Shown piece after piece: positions 55,285 through 64,000 of a stretch of 64,000 bases of DNA. The notes under the pieces were generated by a model that had not been told where the DNA came from, made no database searches, and worked only from the letters and a program-made list of their open reading frames with translations. The DNA lies in NCBI GenBank assembly GCA_015501585.1, contig JADNRY010000040.1, positions 124,001-188,000 on the forward strand. The letters run 5' to 3'. Numbering within the stretch: position 1 is the stretch's first letter; every line of letters starts with the position of its first letter. Origin of the DNA: Rhodocollybia butyracea. Its lineage: Eukaryota; Basidiomycota; Agaricomycetes; Agaricales; Omphalotaceae. A program made the position numbers and the translations under genes.

Positions 55285-55713
55285 AGTCGGAATCTAAAGC
55301 GCAGCTCAACGCTTGGCAATGGAAGAAGTAAAGTTTTCTGTCCAGGCTATGCCTTGAGAACACGAGGGTTCGGAGCAGGAATTGGGTGGCCATGAAATCA
55401 TAGGTCGCCTGATATGTCAAGGCACTAGCCAAACACCGGTTAAGTTAAAGTAGGAGCGTTGGGGATGATCAGATGACCGGCTAACAGTATTGAGCGTCTA
55501 AGTTACTCCAACTCTTATTTTAAGTTCTTTCGGATATCTCACCGTATAGAAAGACACCGCACTTTACTGCTACCTCGATGGCATCCATGGCATACGGTGG
55601 ACTCCACTCATGCTCAGGTGTAATCTGTTTAGAGGCTGGGGCCATGCTTAACTGAAAAGCGTGGATAGGATCAAGACTTAGTACATGATTAATACGTTGC
55701 ATACATTTCCGAG
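55285..55713. other. Intergenic, nothing recognised
   Basis: Lies between two minus-strand genes; only short chance frames. Confidence 0.45.
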
Positions 55714-57914
55714 TCAAAAATTAAACTCAAAATCCGTTTCCAGGTATCTTTCCACTCCCAATATTAGCCTCTCTGTCCTCATCTTCTCATACTGTTTGGC
55801 GCGCTCCAAAATTTCTTCAGCGTCCTTCTCCCACCATGGCCAATTAAACAAGAACTCCTGCTCAAGGCCACGGTTCAAGAAAACACCATCAGTAAATAGT
55901 GCTTGGCCTCCCTTTATTGATAACGCAGTACTAATGCTAGGAAGTACCTGAGGAGGAGCCAAGGCCCTCCCGCGATGACGGCCAACGTCGATAACCATTT
56001 TCTTCAACGAACCGCATTCCACAATCACTTCTGCGAGTGCTTCACTTTGCCAGTGGTACATTGCATCACAAATAACGTAGTCTTTGGGTTCATGGATCAT
56101 GATGTGCTTCAGATTCGGAAGGAAAGCAGAGTCCGGTCTCAGCATCTCCTCCAATACCCCCATCCATGCAAAATCTGTTTCGCGCAGATCCAGGGTTTCC
56201 AATTCTGGAACCATACCCAAGAACTGCTTCAGCTGCTCTTCGCCAAACCCCGCACATGCCAATTGGAATCTTTTCAGAGAAAACCTCGAACGATGTTGTA
56301 AGCATTTTAGAGCATTTGCCAACGCCTGTGGGCCAACGATCTCGACAGTCCTAGTGTTGGGGACCCAAAGTTCACCCGTCGCTAGGCTCGTTGTGACAGG
56401 CGTCCATATACGTAGCGACTGGAGCGCAGGTAGAACGAGATAGTCAAATATAGGACCTAGGACCATCTCGTAAATCTCGTCAATCGAAATACTACCCTCT
56501 TCAGTATTCGGATTTGGATCTGGGTCAGTGTAACGCCCAAAATCCAGAAAGAGATCCGTGAGATGGGGAAAACGAATCGTAGGATATGTATGAGAGTTCC
56601 AGGTAGACCAATTGGCGAGGTAATTGTTGTGTAGCTGGAGTCCAAGCACGTCTCGCTTTTTACTCCACCCTTTTACGCGAATCTCGCAGACCTGCAAGTT
56701 GCGCGAACAGTTCCAGAGTATATTACGGATCTCGGAAGGGTGCGCGTTCCTATCTCGGATCGTGAGGTGTGTTAACTGAGTCCAGGGGAAAGTCAAGAGT
56801 TGGAAGAGCTTTGCGTTACTGGGGTATTCGTTGGAAAGCCAAAGATGCTGGAGCTTCGGGGCATCCATGAAGACATCTCGGGAGGACGGAACAACATTGT
56901 CGTCACAGCTATTACCGAGTGAGGAGTGGAGGACAAGAGTCAGGGTCTGTAGGTTAGGACAAGAGATCTTTCCAAGATGGAGAAGAGACTGTACGAAGAC
57001 GTCTGGTCCCTCGATATTGAACGATCTTGAATGTGGGAGAGCATACTCGAAGATAGAGGTAGAGTAGGATTTGATTTTCCGAAGCATAGGAGTGGTATAC
57101 GGGTCTATCTTTGGGTTGATATTCCACGGATTATATCGGGCAGGGCGTTTAGAGCACAAACTAAAGTCAAGAAGGCATCCTGCTCCAATCGCCCGCTTGG
57201 ACATGTTCATCCCAAGCTCAAAACGGCCAAGCGATTGGTCGATGTCGTCAGTTATGAAAAACGGAAGAGAGGTCCACAGAGCTGGAGTTGCGTCGATGAT
57301 ATCGCGCCATTTGGTACAAACCAGACGGAGTTCATACCACGGAGAGGTAATGCCTCTGGTACATCTCGAGTACGCACTGTTCTCCGCGTAGGGCGATATG
57401 GGGATTGAGGAGAGGGATGATGAAACTCTGCCTATCAAGTATCTCTGCCACGTCTGTTCAAAGTCATCCCATTGGCACCACACATGCCAAAGAATCACCG
57501 AGATAATCTCGTTTGGAAAGCGACCACCCATGTAGGACAATTCTGTGTTTCGTCGACGGAACCACCCGCAAAGATGGTTGGTGGTTGATGAGATTATCTC
57601 TATTTGGTCTTGGATCTCTGTCAGCGCACAGGGAATCTCTCCCGCAAGAGCGCACATGCGAGATAGTTCCACCATGTTCGTGTCGGCAAGACCGAAGGTT
57701 GTTGCTAGAGATCTGAGTGTAGCGGACGCAGAGTGGATGGGGGAAACCGATATGTCCTCTTTCTTTTCTGCAGCCTCGAGGATTGAAACTATCGGGCGCA
57801 CTGGCAGAAGCTCCAAATGAGAAACGGAGGATATACGGGGAGATAGCTGTATATCATTTAAAGAAGGAGGCAGAAGAGAAGATTGGAGATACGCACTGTC
57901 GGTTCACAATCCAT
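55714..57914 (-). CDS. F-box-like protein with leucine-rich C-terminal half
   Basis: The long exon has no ATG near its beginning. A six-codon first exon (ATG 57914, Met-Asp-Cys-Glu-Pro-Thr) joins in frame across a 50-nt intron (57847-57896, donor GTGCGT, acceptor ATACAG). The F-box-like block is 'GGRFPNEIISVILWHVWCQW' near residue 115 and 'ELRLVCTKWRDIIDATPALW' near residue 175. Then follow leucine-rich strands such as 'CPNLQTLTLVLHSS', 'FPHLTDLFLDFGRY' and 'VPELETLDLRETDF'. Expected role: SCF adaptor; substrate unknown. It is not closely related to the tandem pair at 20-25 kb. The frame is open throughout and the gene looks functional. Confidence 0.85.
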
Positions 57915-58528
57915 TTTGAATGGACAATCCATAGTCAGGTTGAGCTGAGGTGGGTAGGCTGAGAAGTATACCTTTTATATACGGCTCATGGAATGACAAT
58001 AGCTTGATTTACAACGGACGAGCTGCTGCATTGTTCACTATGACAATCACGCTTGGTCTTACACTTATCAGGTAAAAAAAAAGTTTTGATCAGGCCAACA
58101 AATTGAACAATGTCAATGTATTGTTATGCTATAGTTGGGGCGCAGATTCCTCAAAAAGAAAAACCTGGAGCCAACTCAGACCGTTAGGTATTTCCAAAAA
58201 TGGAAGATCTCCCTCGACCGAATGGTGGCAATGCAAAACTGACTAATACTTTCCCATCAGCTATACTTGGGCGTTATCTGATATCTTGCGTTAATCAGAA
58301 ATCCTCCAACCAAATCAACGATCTGCCCACTGACGCGGATCGCATGTTACCAATTGCAAGTTCTGCCTCCATACACATACACTACGCAAATTCGATGTTC
58401 TGTCCAGATGGAATCAACTATTACTGAGATGCTCGACTCTATCATCCTGTTCCTCAACAAAACTGTCTTTCGCTGAAAATTACCGCGGTCACCGCTAGGC
58501 GACTACTACACTGGCGGTGACAACTACG
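57915..58528. other. Intergenic with one short frame
   Basis: An ATG frame 58200-58427 ('MEDLPRPNGGNAKLTNTFPS') has no recognised features. An A run of 9 lies at 58074. Confidence 0.35.
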
Positions 58529-59127
58529 ATGCTGGGAATACCTGCTCCACTGATTCGTCTCGCTCAACTAAAGTGCATCGACCCAACAGATCTACGCTGG
58601 CTACAAATACGCAATAAATCAATGTACGTCGATCCGAAAGTGAGTGAGTCGCGTAGTACACCGCCTAAAGAGGACTTTAGCCATCATCATCTATCGGGTC
58701 GTCGAGCTCGTCGTCGCTGGGCAGCCCGGGCCACTCCACTCTATCAATTTTGCTTGGATACATTCCCGGGCGAGATCTAAATTCATGGGGGATAGTGTCG
58801 GAGCTGCTTGCGGGTACCTTCCTCTTCTTGGTCATTCTGCTCTTCTTTTTCCACTACTGCATGGAGCATACAGTTAGACAGTTCTGGCTAGGGCCGGTCT
58901 GAATAGATGTCTTTTGCACTTTCTTGGTCGTTTTGCTCTCCACTATCTGTTGCTGCATGAAGCATACAGTTAGACAGCCTTTCTTGGACTGGTTTAAACA
59001 GATGTCCTCTTTCATACTTTTCTGTGGTTCCATGGGCTTGCTAGTACATTCTTCTCGCACGTCCCCGAGACAACCCGATCCACAGGTAGAAATTTCTAGT
59101 GATAGTAGTGACTGTCACTGCAGATAG
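58529..59127 (+). pseudogene. Possible small membrane protein with a duplicated transmembrane unit
   Basis: ATG 58529 (MLGIPAPLIRLAQLK) runs to 'RNKSM' and a donor GTACGTCG. After an acceptor CTAAAG near 58670 comes a hydrophobic 'TLAIIIYRVVELVVAG'. In another frame two copies of a membrane helix followed by 'CMxHTVRQ' occur ('TFLFLVILLFFFHYCMEHTV' and 'TFLVVLLSTICCCMKHTV'), separated by an in-frame TGA, and the frame ends at 59127. How these parts join is unclear, so this may be a decayed gene. No family is recognised. Confidence 0.3.
58820..59011 (+). repeat. 96-bp imperfect tandem repeat, two units
   Basis: TTCTTGGTC at 58825 and 58921, and CATACAGTTAGACAG at 58867 and 58963, are both 96 bp apart (32 codons). 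Confidence 0.75.
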
Positions 59128-59969
59128 TTGAGTCACGCAAAATCACAGCGCTTTTGGAAGCATTACACGATGCACTCAAGATTAACCAATAGTACCCGCT
59201 AACGACAGATGGTGCCGTGGCCAGGTCCTAGCAAACTGTGTAGGCGGCCAAAAACTTGAGGTCGATGTGGCGACGTGGTTTCGTTCGTTTCGTTCTTGCT
59301 GCCGTCACTACCGGCGAAAATTTATGCTCCTCACTAATGGGCGATTGTGTGCAGAGGTCCCTTCCACGGCGCCGCCTGACACACTATATTTGACTCCTCT
59401 CCCTCTCAAAATTGGCACGTTCTCGCCCCATGCAGCGACAATCCAGTCGTACATTCTTGACTGCCACAAGAACGGCGATTATGATTTCCTGTATTGTGTA
59501 TTATTTGATGCACGTATGATTACTCTCAGGCTTACAGCTAGATTCACTTATGATGTACCGAGCATCGATGCGGGGAGGGAGCCGTATGTCCCCCACCTGG
59601 CACCTGTATGTTGCTATAGCAGAAAATGTAGTAGACTTGTGGTTTGGCGGTGCTCATGAGAAGTACTTGATGGCATGTGCGCCTTTACAACGAATACTGT
59701 ATAATTTACAACCGTATGCCCTCGGAGGTCGATGCGTTATGCATTGATTTTGATGAGCATGATCAGAAGCTGCCATTATATGTAACGTATAGATAGCGCC
59801 GCCATATGCGCAAATGTATGGGCACCGCTGTCAAGATTTGTTATGTTTCTACAAGTGACTAGTATGCTCAAACCCTTCTGTTACACATTACAGATTTTGT
59901 GCTGAGGAGGCCTGTTATGTGTTACAGGAGCATCCGATTGTAATTATACAGTAATCTTATTCCCGCCCA
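59128..59969. other. Intergenic with one unrecognised frame
   Basis: A 130-codon plus-strand frame 59267-59659 ('DTLYLTPLPLKIGTFSPHAA') has no family I know; its upstream part lacks a clear gene context. Confidence 0.3.
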
Positions 59970-60315
59970 TCCGCAACAAACCGCTTCCAGTGGGAAATTA
60001 TCTCGTGAATACTTAGCACCACATGGTCCCAATGAAAAATGAAGAGTTTCATGTAGTGAAGCGTGCCACCTGTATCTTCAAGATACGGAGGCTGGACTGA
60101 CACTGAAGGAGGACATGTTCAAGTGGCGTCTCCATGTGGTCGTCATACCCCTGGCACTTTGTCTACTGCCACTCAGAGGCAGTCAGTAGTCCCGTTTTGG
60201 CTGGAGATGCATGGAATGTGAGTGGGGTGATATTACCACATAGTAGAAGGCGCGAGAGTGCGATCCGATGGGACGCGGTCAGAATGCGGGTGAGGTAGTG
60301 ACGGAGATGCCGAGC
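59970..60315 (-). pseudogene. 3' end of a LINE-like retroelement, copy 2
   Basis: The minus strand reads 'SRLLCGNITPLTFHASPA', an in-frame stop, then 'YDDHMETPLEHVLLQC' and, after a slip, 'FIFHWDHVV'. These are the same blocks as at 27524-27990, in the same order, with stops and frameshifts. The His-x3-Cys ending fits a terminal zinc knuckle. Confidence 0.45.
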
Positions 60316-61196
60316 TGGCGAAGTGGATGGCCCATCCTCTTGTGGCTCACGCCTCTCACGCAGGAGGATGAGTCTGGACCAGCCACCATAACCCTCTACT
60401 TTGACTGAAGGTCTGAGTCGACCAGTTTGCGGATGGCGTTGATCGCACTAGTACTATTTTTGCACGGCTATCTTCAAAGGAACATCAACTTAAAAATTGG
60501 CAGCTTGCCCTACAGTCCATTTCTCATACTATGCACAGCTGTCAGCCAACTTCAGCAGCTCACCCTTCCTCACCTCCAGACAATCTATGCCTTCCAAAAT
60601 GAAATTGTATAAAACTAAAAAAAAACCTATGTTCTTTGTATGTTCCTGACGACGAAGGGAAAATCACGGTCAGCATCTATGACGAAGCTGGCTAAAAGCC
60701 GAGGAAGCAAGGGATATTCGAAGGACACAGGACAGCCTCTGCACCTCAGCCGGTTCATTAATCTTTTCCTCATATACTCATATGTAAATTTCAATTCTTC
60801 CCTATAGATACGCCTCTGACCTTTATGCCTTTAGGCATCTTTTTCGGACATACAAATATATTTATGCATTTTGGGGTTTCAGTAAACTCTCCATCTCCAT
60901 GTACTATGGGCGGGAGCATCGGCTCAGGCCCAATCAAAACACCTTTCTGACTTTACAGGCTTCTCTATACTTACTCTAGACACACCACACAAGTGTGTGA
61001 CTACAAAAAATACTACTTATGAGAGCAATCCAACCTTTCTTATTTCTTATTCGGACCTCCAGATGGCTCCATGACACAGGTCATCATTGATGACATCTTA
61101 ACAGGAGTCTTTCCATGAACCTGATAAATAGGTTCGGGCCCACCTGTTGCATTGTTTGCTAGCTCCCCGTTGCGATATTACTTTTGAGGTTCTTTC
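60316..61196. other. Intergenic, nothing recognised
   Basis: Short frames only; an A run lies at 60618. Confidence 0.4.
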
Positions 61197-62681
61197 ATGA
61201 CTGTCTCTCTAACGCCAGAAGAAGTAGTCAAATATCTTGATGATAGGAATTTGTTATCGGTACTTCACACTATATTTTCCACACGAAGTCTGCCGAACGC
61301 TTTCTGCATGTTTCTTTCCTAGTGTCTTCTTAGTGCGTATGATCCATAACTATCCTCGTATTCATACTCAAATATCAAAATGTCACAGTATCAAGTGGTG
61401 CACTTTTCCTGTACGACTGGATGCTCATGCTTCCGGTGGAGTTGGATGTTGTCTGGTCCAAGAAGCTACGACCTCTGGATGTGCTCTACATCATCCAACG
61501 ATACATGCCATTTGTCGACACAATTGGCATTCTATTTGTAGGAAAGGATGATGTGTCAATACCCTTAATCTGATACTGAAGTCACTGACAAGCGTTACTT
61601 ACAGTGAACTTTGTGGAACCTATAAAACCAAATACATGTCGTATCCTTTTTATCATCAGTGGATGTAAGTGTTTGGTTTACTTATTATGGTTTGTCTAAT
61701 GTGTTTCACCCTAAATAGGGATGTGTGTTATAGGAATTGTCCTGACAGAAGGTAAGTACATGTCGAATTAATTCATGTATCCTTGGTTTACTAGTAGATA
61801 CTGATTGAAGTTATACTACTAGTTATCTTAATGATGCGCACCTGGGCACTTTGGGAAAAAGACATCAGATTAACTGTTGGCCTCCCAATATTCTCTGTGG
61901 GATGCTGTGTGCCCTGTCTTTACATTACACATCTCTCCCTCAGTTCACGGACATGTAGGTTGCATCTATCATGATGCAGACTACCAATGAATCCTTCATG
62001 AATGTATTCCTAGTTATACCTTCTCCTGTCCCGCAGGTTGGATGTGTGATACTGGGCACCGACTCGATGTTCTTCTTGGTTTGGGTGATCTTGATGGTTT
62101 ATGAAGCAGGTGGGTTGATGTATGGCAGACTTTTTGAGTTCGGTATTGATGAATAGTGATTCTTTCTTTCAAGTGATCCTGACACTGCTTTTGATCCCTG
62201 GCCTCCCTTATTGTGTGTTATTTTCTTCACACCATGGCTTTGTTCTCAACCCCAGCCCTATATACTTAGTTCGCTCAGGAAACTGGTCAGCATTGACCAT
62301 CGTAGTATACAGAGATGGTAAAGACTAACTATTTTAATTATGATTCTACTGAGATTTTTGATTTCCAGGTATCATTTACTACCTGTTTCTTTTTGGTGAA
62401 TATTTACAACTGCACCTAGTACTACCCTTTCTGCTACAATACTTACCATTCCATCCATATTAGGGCTGTCAGTGGCAAATTTGCTCACTGCTCTACTACT
62501 GCCAGTGAGTGCTTGCATCCTGAAACTTGTCATGTCAGCTCATCCTCTGGCACAGCATAATCTCCAGATCCTCTTCGTTCCATGTCAGCGAGTGATTCAA
62601 ACCTTGCTGACCAGCAGAGTAATCCTCCATATACGAAGTCAGTTGCGGAAACCAACAACCATCTTGTTGAGGGATCTATAA
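61197..62681 (+). CDS. DUF6533-type multi-pass membrane protein
   Basis: ATG 61197 (MTVSLTPEEVVKYLDD). The diagnostic exon at 61404-61542 reads 'SSGALFLYDWMLMLPVELDV' and 'LRPLDVLYIIQRYMPFVD', a strong match to the DUF6533 N-terminal signature. Later exons follow with short GT-AG introns: 'VILMMRTWALWEKDIRLTVG' (61820), 'GTDSMFFLVWVILMVYE' (62050), 'SGNWSALTIVVYRDG' (62276), 'IIYYLFLF', and 'NLLTALLLPVSACILKLVM' to a 'QRVIQTLLTSRVILHIRSQL' end and stop near 62681. The family consists of seven-helix proteins abundant in mushrooms, with unknown function. The splice from exon 1 to the diagnostic exon is not certain. Confidence 0.72.
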
Positions 62682-63425
62682 CACCTAAGAGGGGAAAGAG
62701 TCCCACCATTTCATTGAACTCCGGAACAAGTATGAGAAGTAGGAGTTCGGTGTTTTTTCTTTGATCTTCTTGATGTCTTCTTGTTCAAAATATTCTGGTT
62801 TAAGAACCCAATGGTGTATCAAACTATATAGTCTCAGTAGCTACTATTCACGAAGTTTGACCCCAGTTATTACCACTGTTAGAGTGCTCCTGAGGGTCGG
62901 TCTCTTATTTATATGTATGCCTGTTACTTCAACAATATAATCTATCCTGTCTCTGTCCAGTCCATATTCATCCACTTACTATAGCAGTTAGGGTTAAGGA
63001 TATTCTGATAAGTAGCGTAAACTAACTTCCCGGGTTGGGGGACCCCGAAGGGAAGCGGAGGGAAGCAGAGGGAGGCCCGAAGTTTACGCGCCTGAGGGAT
63101 TGCGATATAATAATTCGTTCAATATGAACAAGACGTTAGCAAGACGTTAGACGGTAGTAAATGAATTTAATGAAATGCTTTGGAAATGCTTAAAGGCTGA
63201 ATGGTGGCGAGATACTTTTCTATCGGCAGCTGGTACTTTCGTTCATTCAAAGGAATCAACCATGATCAGCTTACAGTTAAACCGAGCCAGTTAAATAATA
63301 AACTGACCATCAATCCTGGGCGCTAGCATCCTCAAAACGACCTAGCCAGCAAAGCTAACTGGCAAGAAAGCTTCTTGACTCCCAGGTGAGACTAGAAACG
63401 TCCTCCTCCGGACTGGCTTCAGCCT
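62682..63425. other. Intergenic, nothing recognised apart from a purine-rich tract
   Basis: 63045-63085 is GA-rich (GAAGGGAAGCGGAGGGAAGC and repeats of it). No gene is seen. Confidence 0.4.
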
Positions 63426-64000
63426 TTGTTTGAAGGCTATGGACTTCAATGGTGCCCACCACTACCACAAGCGCTGTACATCTATTTGAGGCGCTTAGTA
63501 TGGCCCCTATTGACTCTCTCCATGCTCGCACGACTAGACGAAAGACAATTTCTAGATTACTGGAATTCGACTCCCTGGCCTGAGCCTGATAATCTTACTT
63601 ATTGGGAGGTATTTTCACAAGCTTGGGGATATCTTGTCTTTGGGCGGCTTGCACCTTGGAGGGACAGTTCCATTATGCAAGACCTGGAACAGGCCACCGA
63701 AGAGCAAGTTCCTCTCATTCGTTTACCACATCTGTAGACTCATTAACTCTTTAACAACCAGAGTCCACAAATTCAGGCAGGAGCTTCAAGAATATGTTAA
63801 TTCTCAGCACAAGCAAGAGCGCTCACGTTGCTTCAGAATTTGGAAGAAGCTGCGTCGCCAAAAGCTGATTGACCAAGTTCGTTGGAATGGTATTCCGCTC
63901 TATAAAAAATACACAGAGCAATTTGTACGATTCAAACGTTGTTACGATGTGAGTCCTATTACTATTACAATCGATACAGTGTTTTACTCGGGCCCATTTT
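63426..64000 (+). CDS. Unrecognised gene, partial at right edge
   Basis: Coding-like sequence without an ATG ('LVWPLLTLSMLARLDERQFL', then 'YWEVFSQAWGYLVFG') runs to TAG near 63735. A second frame from about 63740 ('LTTRVHKFRQELQEYVNSQH') stays open to 63950, where a donor-like GTGAGT stands. The two blocks are in different frames, so an intron or an indel separates them. The first exon may lie upstream and the 3' part outside the window. No family is recognised. Confidence 0.35.

Noticed and set aside
55975..57820. Many plus-strand frames of 60-125 codons
   Set aside because: They are antisense to the 700-codon F-box gene and show no family signal.

Overview
The window reads as nuclear DNA of a mushroom-forming basidiomycete (Agaricomycetes). 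Genes are cut by many introns of about 50-60 nt. The families are typical of that group: a HET-domain protein, F-box/LRR-like proteins, DUF6533-type membrane proteins, a CAR-like 7TM receptor and an NRPS-like adenylate-forming reductase. Repeats include a Ty3/gypsy chromovirus and several decayed transposons. No rRNA, convincing tRNA or CRISPR array was seen.

Layout. 0-7.9 kb: an intact HET-domain gene, two poorly preserved gene remnants, and a 1.29-kb element with about 120-bp terminal inverted repeats. 7.9-20.4 kb: one Ty3/gypsy LTR retrotransposon on the minus strand, bounded by a perfect 5-bp target duplication (TCATC). It carries a second element inside its left LTR and a roughly 2-kb interruption inside gag. 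20.4-24.7 kb: a tandem pair of F-box-like genes. The retrotransposon sits 14 bp upstream of the first copy's ATG, so that gene's original 5' flank now lies 12.5 kb away at 6.7-7.9 kb. 25-32.6 kb: a small membrane-protein gene paralogous to the 4.1-kb remnant, transposon fragments, a 7TM receptor gene and a solo LTR with its own 5-bp duplication. 33.3-42.8 kb: a compact minus-strand island of well conserved genes, namely an A-T-R adenylate-forming reductase, a thymine-DNA glycosylase and autophagy protease Atg4. 44.9-64 kb: two coiled-coil genes with signs of decay, two DUF6533 membrane-protein genes, a 700-aa F-box gene, a short tail-anchored protein, a LINE-like remnant and a partial gene at the right edge.

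The genes do not form an operon or an obvious biosynthetic cluster. The conserved island (reductase, DNA repair, autophagy) is flanked by fast-evolving accessory loci (HET, F-box, receptor-like, coiled-coil) and transposons. Several gene models were built by hand from splice signals and family motifs. In two neighbouring genes an active-site codon is completed only across a splice junction: the carrier-protein Ser of the reductase, at a GC-AG intron, and the catalytic Asn of the glycosylase.
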